The position numbers and the translations under genes were made by a program. The notes below the pieces were generated by a model. That model ran no database searches and was not told the DNA's origin. It saw only the letters and a list, made by a program, of their open reading frames with translations. This document shows positions 1-10,728 of a stretch of 64,000 bases of DNA, piece after piece. The stretch spans positions 310,001 through 374,000 of the forward strand of contig JAZKJV010000091.1 in assembly GCA_037367405.1 (NCBI GenBank). The letters run 5' to 3'. The stretch's first letter is position 1. Each line of letters opens with the position of its first letter. The DNA is from Ottelia alismoides. Its lineage: Eukaryota; Streptophyta; Magnoliopsida; Alismatales; Hydrocharitaceae.

Positions 1-868
1 GCCCTCGCGTGCCTTGCATGTGAGGTGTTGGGTATTTTGCACAAAGGACCCTAGAAGAAATGTAATTTTCATTTTGGTCCTCCAGGCGCGTGCGTCACGT
101 GCGTGCCTAGGGTATTTTACAGGGAGCCCCTCCAAGGTTTCAGAAATTACAAAGAGGTCCCCGCACGCATGGAAAAATTGCACTTAGGCTTTGGTAATTG
201 CATTTAGGTCTTTCCAGGGACCTAAATGCAATATTTATCCCTTTATTTTATTGCATTTTTATTACAATTATGCCCTTGCACTGTTTTTAGCATAACTTGA
301 GCATCATAGGTCCAAATTGCATGATTTTAGTGTCGTTTGATCCTTGTTTTGTCCTCTATATTTTAGCATATTTTATTGTCTCATTTACCACTGTTTTAGT
401 TGAAGTGAATTTTTATGTGTCAAATGGGACCCTGTTCTCCTTGTCTTGCTTTGATCTGATGATCGCTTTTATTGTTGTGATTAAATTGACACTGATCTCA
501 ATTCTATCATATTGCTCATAATTTTAGGGTATAATTGTAACCTTGTATTTAACATACATGAATACTTGCATATTTGCTCATGCATCACTTTAACTTGCAT
601 AAAAACCAATTAAAAAATAGCATGCATCATGGCTTTGCTTTGTATTTACCATATTGCATCCTGTGGACCTGAAATTGGAATTAATTCACTCTGTACCTTA
701 TGAATCGAAATTCAATAAACATATTAGGCACCCGTGTCCCTGTGTTCGACCTTGGTAGACTTGCCAAGTAAAAAATATTCCACGACATTCAAAGATCGTG
801 GTTTTTGCTGAACCGAATTCGCCTCCTATACTACGACACTATTTTAGATTATTAAAGAGGCGAATTCA
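1..868 (+). mobile_element. Right end of an Athila-like LTR (element F), left part outside window
   Basis: The stretch resembles the 3' half of the other long LTRs here: alternating 'ggtattttgca' and 'aggtccc' phrases, GCGCGTG/CACGTG motifs, an AT-rich centre, and a 'ccctgtgttcgac' phrase near the end that also occurs near the end of the LTR of element B. It stops at 868 with TTCA, where copia coding sequence begins, so 869-873 (acgtt) is the probable 5 bp target duplication. No primer site follows, so this is a 3' LTR or a solo LTR. The last 55 bases carry an 11 bp inverted repeat (GAATTCGCCTC and GAGGCGAATTC). No real gene is seen; a 74-codon frame at 297-521 is not protein-like. Confidence 0.65.
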
Positions 869-1194
869 ACGTTCATCACATAGCAGCAACAGAGGCTGGG
901 AAAGAAGTGTTGTGGCTACAATGCTTTCTTCGTGAGTTTGGATTGGATGACAGTGAGCCGGTTGTGTTTTGTGATAGCCAGAGCGCTATACATTTGAGCA
1001 AGAGTACGATGCACCATGCTCGCACAAAACACATTGATGTGAGATACCATTGGCTGAGGGATGCAATTGAACAGAAGCAGCTCATGTTGAAGAAGATTCA
1101 CACTGATGAGAACCCCTCAGACATGTTGACCAAGGCAGTCACTCGTGACAAACTTCAGCTCTGTAGAGAGCTGAGCGGTGTCACCTCTTCTTGA
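869..1194 (+). pseudogene. Ty1/copia polyprotein C-terminus (RNase H), 5'-truncated
   Basis: The readable frame starts at 871 and ends at a TGA after TSS. It carries hallmarks of the copia RNase H end: AATEAGKE, then FCDSQSAIHLSK with its catalytic Asp, then HARTKHIDVRYHWLRD, and finally IHTDENPSDMLTKAV near the C-terminus. About 105 residues remain; protease, integrase and RT are missing because the LTR ending at 868 interrupts the element. The first residues (VHHIAAT) differ from the usual AEYMAAT, so a little sequence at the junction has been lost or mutated. It is followed by a PPT and a full LTR, confirming that this is the 3' end of a copia element. Confidence 0.9.
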
Positions 1195-1228
1195 TCTCCA
1201 TCACAGGACAACACCTCCCCGTTGGGGC

Positions 1229-1241
1229 TGGAGGGGGAGGT
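1229..1241 (+). other. Polypurine tract of the copia element
   Basis: TGGAGGGGGAGGT lies directly before the TGTTGGG that starts the 3' LTR. This is the expected place for the plus-strand primer of an LTR retrotransposon. Confidence 0.75.
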
Positions 1242-2070
1242 TGTTGGGTTTACTTGCAATGTTCCAGCCCCAACTTGGGGGCAGCAACAATTTGCCCTTT
1301 TGCAGGGGCTCCTTTGCTATTTGCCCCACTTGGATGCCCCATTTCCAGGGACGAAAACCCCATTTCGTTGAGCACTCCCCAGCCGATTCCAGGAGCTCTC
1401 TTTTCGTGCCCTATTCCATTCCAGAGAGAAGAACGACGTCTCCTCCTCCCCATTCCTGTGAACAGCAACAGCAACAAGGATTTTCTACGGGAAACCCACC
1501 CTCCTTCACGCACGCGAGGGAGAGAGACCGAGCGGGAGAGGGTGTTGTAGTTCGGAGCTCGATCCGGCCACGGTTTGGACCGGAGGTACAGCGGCAGGCC
1601 AAGCTCGAGAGGAGCATCCATTGGAGGTCGTTGCGGACGACCTCAAGGAGCCGAGCATTGTGTTTGGGTCTCCATCCGGGAGCCCACAAGGGGAGTCACT
1701 TTATCCTTCTTGAATTTAAGCACAATATTGGTATTTTGGATACCTAGGGATAGTTAGTTACTTGTAGAAAAACTATCCATTGTGTGTGTCTTGTACCTCG
1801 GTTTTGTGGGCAACAAAACCGAGAAGAACATTGGCTCCATTTGACCGTAGTGGAATCGTTGCCGGTCTTGCCCCGTGGTTTTCCCCTTACTCACACCGAG
1901 TAAGGGTTTCCACGTAAAATTCTTGTCTCTTGTGGTTGCTTGTGTGCTTGATTGTGTTTGTTGCCATTGAGTTCCCATGTGGGGAACATATATATTGTAT
2001 TGTTGTGACATCTTTGCTACAGGACAGTTTAAGGGAGATATTCCTGGTTGATTGTGCCATATCCCCAACA
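1242..2070 (+). mobile_element. 3' LTR of the Ty1/copia element
   Basis: It starts TGTTGGG and ends CCCCAACA, a 7 bp terminal inverted repeat with TG...CA ends, 829 bp long. It follows a PPT and the copia RNase H frame. The adjacent 2071-2075 (gatgt) should be the target duplication, but its partner lies with the missing 5' end. Frames of 60-189 codons inside it lie in LTR sequence, overlap on both strands and are not proteins. Confidence 0.88.
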
Positions 2071-2584
2071 GATGTTACTACTTTGTACTCCAAGCCTTCT
2101 ATCTCATTAATGACACATATAATTATCAATGAGCACTCGTATTATTGTAGTTGTTGTGTGCCACTTTTACAATGGTACCAAGTCCATGCCTACAAAGCAA
2201 CGATCAATCTATACACAATTTCTACTCAAGCGTTGCTGTGGACTTGTAAAATATCACAGATGCATATACATGCACACGTGATCATATAAGAAGATCTCAT
2301 ACCATCAAAAGCCAATTTGCACAAATATCTCGAATTTATCAATCCTTTTTTTTATTAACTTTATTTGTTTAATGGATAAGGCATAATCGATCAACTTTCC
2401 TTACTATCTGAATAAGAAGAAAAGTATGATTTGTCAAAATAAATGAGAGTGAAGAAAAAGTATGATTTGTCAAAATAAATGTGAGTATTTATGTCGGTAT
2501 CCACGAGTCAGTTATTATATAGTGTAAAGTTGAGATTACAAACAGTGATCCCTTTTACAAGTGATAATCATCTTTAGGTCTTTT
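2071..2584. other. Intergenic, no gene seen
   Basis: AT-rich sequence downstream of the copia LTR. I see a short tandem echo (about 30 bp around 'agtatgatttgtcaaaataaatg' at 2424-2480) but no gene or further element. Confidence 0.5.
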
Positions 2585-2761
2585 TATAATATCCTAAACA
2601 TAGTCTCACATCTAATAATCAAAAAACTGCAATAGTGGAACTCAACAGCTTGGATTTATGCATTTTGCTCTACTCAACAAGTCAAGTTGGGCTCAAGCCC
2701 AAAAGTTGTGAAGGGTTAGTTGTCCCTCATAACGACTCGAATCTAGGCTCAAGACATTGCA
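2585..2761 (+). mobile_element. Degenerate solo LTR of the TRIM family
   Basis: It shares with the TRIM LTRs at 10729-11286 and 11504-11703 the phrases 'cctaaacatagtctcac', 'caacaagt', a 'cctcataacg' segment equivalent to 'cctcgataacg', and the end 'aagacattgca' (compare 'gagatgttaca'). Orientation matches the TRIM at 11504. No primer site or second LTR is recognisable. Confidence 0.5.
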
Positions 2762-2947
2762 CTTCTACAGAAATATTACCTCGCATATGTTTAAGCTATC
2801 AAGCCTTAGAAAAATTATCATTGATGCAAATGACCTGAAGCTTATTCAAAAGTTCCGTTTATACCTCAGTTAACCTATATATGGAGCAATGAAAAAAAAT
2901 TCATGTCTATTCAGCCACCAACTTTGCCCTCAACAATGTTAAACGTA

Positions 2948-3159
2948 GGGCTCGTTCGGTTGTTGGGTTGAATTAGGTTGGGGTAACCTGATTGGAATAG
3001 TAGCTGGTTGGGATGGTTATGAGGGTTGGAGAAAGTTGGAAAAAAGAATGTGATGTGATGTCACTATGATTTGTGATAGAATTCCATCCCATCAAAAGAG
3101 AGGGGTAAACCGAGTTACCCCGAGATAACTCGGGGGTAACCCGGTTACCAAACGAGCCC
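2948..3159. mobile_element. Tourist-like MITE 1 (PIF/Harbinger type)
   Basis: The ends are imperfect inverted repeats: GGGCTCGTTCGGTT on the left and CCAAACGAGCCC on the right. The GGG..CGTTYGGTT terminus is typical of plant PIF/Harbinger MITEs, which duplicate a 3 bp TTA/TAA target. The right flank is tta, the left is gta, so one target base has probably mutated. There is no coding capacity. Confidence 0.65.
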
Positions 3160-3162
3160 TTA

Positions 3163-3528
3163 GACCCCGTTCGGTTGGGGTGTTACCCCCCACTTTGGGT
3201 GGGTAACCCCCTAAAACCTCCATTTTTAACTCACTAGTGGAGCCCACTCCCTTCCCATCAAAAAAATTATATATTATACCATCATATCATCTAAAAATCA
3301 TAAAATACTCAACTTGTACTCACTATTCCAAGCTTTAATACAATCACATCACAACAACCACCCACTTTTTCAAATTTCAATAAATTCATATCATAATAAC
3401 TACCAACTTTTTCAAATTCCAATACAATCACATCACACAAACCCTCCCAACCCTTAACCCACCAACCAAACACATTAACACAAAATCAGATTATCCACCC
3501 CTGGATAACCCACGAACCAAACGCACCC
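3163..3528. mobile_element. Tourist-like MITE 2, adjacent to MITE 1
   Basis: The terminal repeats GACCCCGTTCGGTT (left) and AACCAAACGCACCC (right) are imperfect inverted copies. A perfect 3 bp target duplication tta flanks it at 3160-3162 and 3529-3531. It shares its left tta with the right flank of MITE 1, so one MITE landed next to the other at the same TTA. It is non-coding. Confidence 0.72.
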
Positions 3529-3683
3529 TTAGGGTTATCCACCCCGGGATATCAACCAAGATCCTCTGTATGATGTTTTTTTATTTACCTGCCAATAAAT
3601 ATAATCACGACGTAATCGGTTAAAATTAAATTTCAAGCTACAAATCAAGTCGATGGTAATCAGACGACAACGCTTAAAATTAA

Positions 3684-3720
3684 CTAGTGGGCACCCCGTG
3701 CTTTGCACGAGACTTTCTTT
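3684..3720 (-). mobile_element. Candidate Helitron 3' terminus
   Basis: Read on the minus strand, a short hairpin (CGTGC, AAA loop, GCACG, extendable by a wobble and a C-G pair) is followed after about 11 bases by CTAG and then T. This is the layout of Helitron 3' ends: a subterminal hairpin, then CTRR, inserted between A and T. I could not find a convincing TC...-type 5' terminus to the right, so the size is unknown. The possible gene at 4183-9187 has the same orientation and could be captured cargo. Confidence 0.45.
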
Positions 3721-4182
3721 TCCATCCGTTGCACCAGAGAACTTCTAACGTCTTAACAGCTTCTGTCACAGGGATAATGCCATGATATTCTAAGCTCCAT
3801 GGACATGACAACTATTCTTGCCACCTTTGTATTCAAATTCAGAAAAAAAAAACAACTACGGAGACCGTAATGCGATCTATTTCCTCTGATGAAACCAACA
3901 TCTCTCTTTGAAGTTTGAAGAAAGAAAAGAGGACCAACATAAATTCATAGAACATGGCAGCTTTTTCCTAAGTAAAGAAAGAAACCATAATCAATGGCAA
4001 GTTTTCATATCTTTGAAGAGTAAGAGCATAAGAGCTATCTAAAGATATGAAAATTATAATCATCGAGTGCAGATTCTGTATAGATCACTCTTCACCAGTG
4101 CGCAGCATCTCCATCTCCAAATATATACAGGACATACATATAACGTCTAATTGGTGTATATCAAGATGAGCTTGCAATGAAT

Positions 4183-4298
4183 TCATTCTTCCTCCTCATC
4201 GAGTGACCATCGCAAGTAGTTAAAGGGTTTATAAAAAATGCAATTGTCATCAGGTGGAGCTTTCTTGTCGGGCCTTGATCTGGGCAACTCAATTCGTT
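4183..4298 (-). CDS. Possible terminal exon of an unidentified gene
   Basis: On the minus strand the segment from an AG at 4299-4300 reads 2 nt plus 37 sense codons and a TGA at 4183-4185. The peptide begins RIELPRSRPDKK and ends FNYLRWSLDEEEE, an acidic C-terminus. It is too short for the 60-codon cut-off but looks like true coding sequence, with a charged, non-repetitive composition. A TGA lies just upstream in the same frame, so it must be spliced. I do not recognise the family. Other splice-consistent minus-strand exons lie at 7792-7857 and 7988-8069, but nothing proves they belong to one transcript. It could also be a fragment carried by a Helitron ending at 3684. Confidence 0.35.
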
Positions 4299-4689
4299 CT
4301 CAGTAAGTCCCCTTATCTAAACAACTCTCATTTACTATAAAATAAGTTTCCCTGTACAAATAATCATTGACCTATAAGAACAACTGTTGAGCCAATAACA
4401 CACACAAGCTACTAAAAGGATACAACTGAAATGATAGGAAATAATATGAGAAATATAAAATTGAGAAATTGTGCATAAGAGAACAAAGAAAACCATACAT
4501 CAAATCAAATATTTGATTTGGCAAGCTCGGAAACAAAGTGCGTAGATGTATGAAAGAAACATTGCAAACACAATGAAAGATACGGGAAAACTAGTGTTAT
4601 TATTTGATATTATAGTTGAATAATTTATAAGAAAACTTTATAAATATTTTATATGGCACGTGTAATCACCATTTACTTTTCTACCTTCT

Positions 4690-5720
4690 GCAAAATTTTC
4701 GATTTGTAAAAAGATACTACTGCATAGGCATACATCCTTGCTTTATATTTATATATAATAATTAGTCTGGAATCGTGAGTAATATAATAATTAGTCTGGA
4801 ATCTTGAGTAAGTTATGTCCGTCATTTTTTGATCCAAGGAAGGAAAAGTTAGAATTCAACACGACACCTTGGTTTGCACTATGTAATTGCTAGTGCTGAT
4901 CAAATTAAACAATTGGATTTGAGAGAGTAAACCACTTAAAGGAATGTATATTATGACAATCAACTTTTCTTATCATATTTAGGACATGTAGAATATCTAC
5001 ATACTTGTTAATGTTTAATTATCTTATTGATACATTGTTCATTAAATAGATAGATTATAGCTCCTCGCCATGAGAAGAATGAAACACCACCGTCAGGCTA
5101 TCGGAGAGGACCAAAGAAGAAGATAGGAAAAGGCAAAATCGTGCATGCATTTCTACTTAATTAGTGAACAAATAATGTATGGAATTAAAGACATCTGTGG
5201 CTTCACATATAAACCTAAAAGTTTTCATGCAATTGCTATACTGTATATCTACAAAGACTATACTAAAAGTACATACAAAGCACCTGAGTAAGTTCTTTCC
5301 ATCGTTTATATACTTATTCGGTGTCATTTGATTTCTGGAAGGAAAATTAGACGCAACACTATACATTGGACTGTAACGCGGAGTTGTTGGTATTGATTAG
5401 ATTAAAAAGTCATAGGATTTGGGAAAGTAACAAACCTTACATCCTGCCACTATTGAATATTTTCTCATGTTATATTGAGAGTATTCGCAACAACTTTTAT
5501 TAAGTAGATGGAATAGAATAGAGCCACTCACTATGAGAGGAAGAAGAGATTGAAAAGAATAGAGTAACATGTTTAACCATCAAATGATGGTGCTCCAAAC
5601 CATCAAATGACCAAAGAAGAAGATACAAAAAGACGGAGGTATGCATGTATATATCCCAACAATCCGAAAAGAAGTGCAAAACAATTGTGAATTTGTAGGG
5701 ACACCATATAAAAGTTTGAA
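4690..5720. repeat. Diverged ~495 bp tandem duplication
   Basis: Landmarks recur at about 480-500 bp spacing: 'ggaaggaaaa(g/a)ttag' near 4842 and 5337, 'accaaagaagaagata' near 5109 and 5609, 'atgcat' near 5146 and 5643, and 'aaaagttt..atgcaat' near 5215 and 5715. Two units are clear and the edges of a third are suggestive. Unit 1 also holds a ~29 bp tandem repeat (taataattagtctggaatc, 4757-4806). The copies are too diverged to be recent. No protein is encoded. Confidence 0.6.
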
Positions 5721-7791
5721 TGCAATAACCATACCATAATTTAAAAAGTACTAGTACGGTGGAATGAATTACCATCGTAGTGTTGAATCGGTCTCCTAAA
5801 CTGTAATGTGCATAGAGCAAGTAAAGTATAATTGGTATAACTGTGTAGCAATTGGTATTTATTTCATCCAAACTTATAATCTATAAGAAAATTGTGTACG
5901 GATAGAGTATATTTACTTCAACTATACTCGTAAAAATCATAATTTGTCTCATCAAATAAAAAAATCAAAAAGGACGGATAACAATTTTCTAGTGAAGCTA
6001 ATGGAAGGAGAACACATGGGGCCATTCATACTTGGAAACATAGGAGAATCGACGATACTCGAAATCGTAAAGGTGGTGCAACATTAGATTGACTTGAATG
6101 CGAAGATCGTGTTCAAGGAAAACACGGCTGAATCCATTGCTTGACATCGCGCAGGTTCCGCTGCCGCTCCCCCATCCCGGTGGCAACAGAGAGGAATCGA
6201 AGATGGATATTCGATGCTCGACAATGTCGTGGCAGTGACCCGTGAACTCGAGCGATTCGTATTAGGATTTCCCCCCCAAACTGTAAACCCTAATTGGGAA
6301 ACCTATCGGGGGGAGAGTTAGCCAGAGGGATAGGTGGGAAAAGGCAGCAATCGAGTGGGAGATCTGTCAGCTGCAAGGGTAGGTGGGTAACGATTATCTT
6401 GGGAGTAATGTAGGATGGAGAGCTGAGATTGGAGTTGAGTTTAGAGTGGAGAAAGGAAAATTTGGAGTAGATACATTTGCAAATCTATAGTTGTGCCCCC
6501 CTCATCGAGCCAGTTAAGAGGGTGTTCTTAAGAAGGTGTTCTCCGACTTCAGATCGGGAGAGATTTGCATAGAACGATAGTAACTGCAAAATAAAAATTT
6601 AGCTATCGAATGTTAGAGGATCGGATGATATTTATTGCAATGTTAATCAATTCAGAAGATGCAAGATTTACCCATATACGATTGACTAATCAAAATCTCA
6701 ACTTATTTTGAATCTACCTGGAATTCGAATTAAAAACCAACTTTTAAATCATATCTTATCCTCTTATGTAGGAGAAGCAACTCCTTACATCATTGTACGA
6801 AGATGCCTCCGTCAGCACACCACGCACGGAATTGAAGACCAATGGCAAATCATGGGATTCAATGAAGGGAGAGGTGGTGCTCATTCCAATACTACATAGA
6901 GGAACTACAACGATGGGTCCCTAACTCATTGTACCACGGCTGAGTACCCCGCAAGGGGGAAGTAACGGTTTCGTCTATTAGCTTCCTCCTCTATTTGGTT
7001 GAGTAGTGGATCTAGACCCAATAGCAAGGATTTTTAAAAAAGTACATGCTACATGTTAAAAAAAAGTAGGAAGACACTTGTCTGGTAGTACTCACTCTCC
7101 TATAGGGTTAACCGATAAGGACTTGCTATCAAATTGCCTGAAAAATAATAATAAAATTGACGATATAAAAATAGCCTATCTTTGACGGCTTCATTGTGTT
7201 GACTTGATGAACCCAATAGTTTGATGCAAGAGCGGAGAACCCAATACTCATGGACGACTAAGACTATCTTCACTTCCTTAAATTAAAAAGGGGGAATTTC
7301 TTACATATATAGTCCCACATGGTGAAGTCCACACTTGCATCCTTTCAACCCATCTAACGACAACAACTAAACAATGGTTAACAGGGTATAAAGTCAAAAT
7401 TAGAAATGACATGCATTTGCACGGACTAAACCATCAAAAAATTGCATAATTCAAGGATGTGAAGTTTAGTTCAGAACGTATGCTGGACTTATTTACTTCA
7501 AAAACAACAAAAAAATCGATATAAACCTGCAGGCGCAAAACATGAGTTAAAGCTTGACCTTAAAATTGCTTCAGGTTCAAAAGGGGCACAACACCATGCG
7601 TGAGCATCCTCTCTTAAAGGGCTCTTATAGGGAGACCTATCTGTACAAAACTGCACTATTTTGAGAATTAGATCTCAGGGAACACTCAATAAGTTCTGGA
7701 AATGGATATAAATCCGTATATATAGTAAAAACGACTATACTTAGACCTCCTTATCGCAGGATGTTGATACATACGGGTAAAGCCCGAGTAC
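5721..7791. other. Mostly non-coding stretch; isolated open frames only
   Basis: Mostly AT-rich sequence. A GC-richer patch at 5998-6380 has a minus-strand frame (to 5998, about 76 codons without a stop) that ends next to a TAG and could be an exon or a chance frame; I recognise no domain. A minus-strand segment at 7559-7640 has splice-like ends, but its phase does not fit the exon at 7792-7857. A 63-codon plus-strand frame at 6708-6899 is not protein-like. No assigned function. Confidence 0.4.
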
Positions 7792-7857
7792 CTGCCGATC
7801 AATATAAGTCACAGCATTGCAAAGATGCTCAAGCTTACCTCTGACATTACAGGTTAC
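7792..7857 (-). CDS. Probable internal exon of an unidentified gene
   Basis: On the minus strand an acceptor (ttaattaccag) precedes 66 bases, exactly 22 codons, followed by a GT donor (gtactc). The peptide starts VTCNVRGKLEH and ends VTYIDRQ. It is in phase 0 at both ends, matching the phase-0 end of the exon at 7988-8069 upstream on the same strand, so the two join without breaking the frame. I do not recognise the family. Confidence 0.45.
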
Positions 7858-7987
7858 CTGGTAATTAAACATCAGCATAATAACATCAAAATAGCAAAAT
7901 TCGTTTTCGAAGCAATTTTTTCTTGCATATAAAATTAACTCGTAAGCATTGAGAAACTTCAGTATATGAGAATCTCTTAAGACTTAC

Positions 7988-8069
7988 ATTGAAGGACTTT
8001 CCATAATCCACACCGTTGATATCATGTACAGTAACTCCCATTCCGGAACATATGTGCAGTAAATTATTA
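7988..8069 (-). CDS. Probable internal exon of an unidentified gene
   Basis: On the minus strand a pyrimidine-rich acceptor (cttgacatctactcag) precedes 82 bases, read as 1 nt plus 27 codons, and a consensus donor (gtaagtc) follows. The peptide includes HICSGMGVTVHDINGVDYGK. It joins in frame to the exon at 7792-7857. The upstream exon would have to end with two codon bases, which fits a donor at the duplicated GTGGTAAGTTAG site (8165-8212) in the frame that starts at 8392. The family is unknown; the region may be an old gene, a pseudogene or captured cargo. Confidence 0.45.
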
Positions 8070-8164
8070 CTGAGTAGATGTCAAGAATGCAAGCAGCAAA
8101 TAACCTGAAATAAATACAAAATAGAAAGTGGGAAATTCATACATTGTCTACAAAGAACAAACAT

Positions 8165-8212
8165 CTCTAACTTACCACTACAAACATCCCTAACTTACCA
8201 CTGCGACATAAA
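8165..8212 (-). repeat. 23 bp tandem duplication spanning a splice-donor-like site
   Basis: On the minus strand the block AGTGGTAAGTTAG followed by (g/a)GATGTTTGT occurs twice in a row with one mismatch. Each copy holds a good donor (G|GTAAGT). The open frames before it (65 codons from 8392, and 56 codons from an ATG at 8335-8337) run into it. Confidence 0.6.
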
Positions 8213-8765
8213 ACTGGAATATGGAGAACATATTTCGTTAACAGTCCCCGACCTGGACATTCTTCGTAAAGATCTCCAGGAGTGCCATGAGCAATAGCAT
8301 ACAACAATGCGCAGAAAGCACAATGGGCAATCAACATTTATTGATTGCCATACGAAGACATGGAATGATAACATAGACGAGGGGAATAACATGTCTCCAT
8401 GTAATTCTAATGCAAATTTGCAATTATGCCATAACTAGTACAACATAAATCAAGAAATGTAGGTACATTTTAACCAATCCGTAAATTGATAATTTTCATT
8501 GAGAAAACAGTAACAAACACTATAGTATCCAAACAGAGCCTAACAGAAGGTCACCCTGCAAAACGATCCCCCAGAGCATGAGCTTCGAAATTCCGATGAT
8601 GCCCTTGCAAGGCTTCTTTAGAGTTGATATTAATAAGGCAAAATGTAGGAGGAAAAGCCTCTGATATTCAGTTTTCCACTTTTGAAGAAATGCAAATCAC
8701 ATTAATAAATTATCTTAAAATCATGAGTATGAAGCACAACAAAGGACCTCTCTGCGATCCGCCAT

Positions 8766-9187
8766 AGCGAATCCGAGCAGGAGGTGACCTAGCTTCCTTC
8801 TTACAGTGGATCACGATTCCATCGCATCGTGCGACGTAGTGCAGCCTCCGGGAGGGGAGACGGCGGAAGGCGTTGGAGAGGGAGCAGCAAAGGGAGAGGC
8901 AGGGGAATTAGGCAGTGCTCGCAGCCAAACGTTCGGTGGGGGTAACCATCAAGAGAGAAGGCAGGAAGGGAGGCTAGCTAGGGAGGCGAGGATCCCCCGA
9001 TGGTCGTTATTCTAGGACATTGACAGGGAGTGGAGAAGGGGAGAGGGTGGGGGTTGCGTATGGTAATTTCCCTGAAGGCGAGGGTAAAAATGGAAAGACA
9101 ACGGGTGGCGAGCGATCAATGGAATTGAGAAGGGTAAAACGGAGATTTTTCAGCCGAAAATATGTTGACGGACTTTATATATATAAA
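8766..9187 (-). promoter_or_regulatory. Possible promoter and 5' leader of the minus-strand gene
   Basis: On the minus strand a TATA-like run (TATATATAAAG, about 9175-9187) is followed by a pyrimidine- and GC-rich stretch to about 8780 that is unlike the AT-rich surroundings. An ATG lies at 8763-8765 (MADRRE, then a stop after 14 codons unless spliced). This layout suits a plant core promoter and leader for the exons downstream at 8069 and 7857, but no continuous gene model could be built. Confidence 0.3.
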
Positions 9188-9818
9188 TGGATATGGAAGC
9201 AAACACATGGAATATCACATTATGCTGGCACCGAGTTAATAGTGCCATCTCTGCCGAAGCTCCAATGATTGGTCGATGTCCGCCATGCACACAACGTCGT
9301 TCCACTTCTCGAGAACCCCATCTCTATGGTGGTCGCCATCAACGGGCGCTATCAAGCTTCGAACAACCTAGTTCCCAGTGCGGTACCAGCGACAATGTTG
9401 TTGCCTTCATAAGCACAAAGACAAATATTGATGAGACCAACAGTTTCAAAATAACAACAAATAATTCTAATTTTTAATTGTAATATATTATATATACATT
9501 CTACAAATAAAAGACTACGTATCCCGTATCTCTCAACTCCCAATAAAAAATCTCATTCCTCCATACCTAATGGCCTTCTCCTCAACAAACTCTATATTGC
9601 CCTCCATCAGGTAAAGGCACCATCGAAATTGTCATCCTTCGGAGCTTAAAACCAACATTCTAAATACAACCCAAAAGACCCATCATAGAAGCTATGCAGA
9701 TCTCTGTAAAGGACTTGTGCGTAACTTGTTTTTAACCCAAATGGTGCCGAAGCATCCCCCACAATCGGATCATCGGGAAAGAAGGTAGCACATGCGGCTC
9801 GTTGAATATGCGACTCGA

Positions 9819-9860
<42 letters not shown>

Positions 9861-10728
9861 AGCCCCATTTGTGTTCACCCTCCTCCCCTTCATGAGAGAT
9901 GCATTGACTGGTGATATATATTAACATAACATGCGTCAGGTAATCGAGAGAGGATTGTGCCACGCGTTCGGCAGGGGCGTATGTGTTGACTGCACTGGGA
10001 GGAGGATGACCACCTGGTCGAGGATACACAACACGTACGCACAAGATGATCATGCATCAGTCGACAGCTGGGGACACAAATGGAAATAGCTAAATTAAAA
10101 GGAGGGTATATTTGGTATTTTCAAAAAACAAAATAAAATGTGTCGTTGGCTTGACAGTGCCATGAATAGAAATCATTCAACCATGAATAAAATACTATAT
10201 ATAAGATAAAAATTAAATTAAGAAATGGTGAACAGTGTCTAACTCGACGGGGATTCATATATTGTAAGATGTTGACTGTAAAAATTGGTTGCCATCCTCG
10301 ACAAGTCCACATGTGATTTAAATGTCGATCCCAGCACTTCAGAAAAGATTGTTGGAAACAATGAGACATATAAATCCTACTTTATTTCGATGCAGAAAAT
10401 GTTTAAATTAACATGCAAATTTAATCATATATTTTTCGTTTTAGTAAAAATGCGATATAAGCTGGCAAAATCCAGCATCAATTATAGAACAAACATGTTA
10501 TAAAATTATAGAAATAAAGGAATTAAAAATTAATTGTTAAGATCGAAGTGTTCATGAAGAACTTTCCTTGAAGAAATATTGCCCTCAAGGTAACCCTACA
10601 ATGGATCTGATGTCCAAATTTATATGCACACATGTGTTTATAAATTGAAATTAATTTAGATGTACACATATACACAGTTACACACACAACATGGGGTTGG
10701 GAAAAATACTTCTCAATTATACTAAATA
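9188..10728. other. Intergenic with a (GA)17 microsatellite at 9823-9856
   Basis: No gene is recognised. The sequence contains an uninterrupted GA dinucleotide run of 34 bases; the 135-codon minus-strand frame across it (9646-10053) reads SLSLSL from that run and is not a real protein. Confidence 0.55.

Noticed and set aside
1178..1747. 189-codon plus-strand frame
   Set aside because: It lies mostly in the copia 3' LTR, overlaps other frames on both strands and shows no protein family features.
9646..10053. 135-codon minus-strand frame
   Set aside because: Its SLSLSL stretch comes from the GA microsatellite and the rest has no recognisable content.
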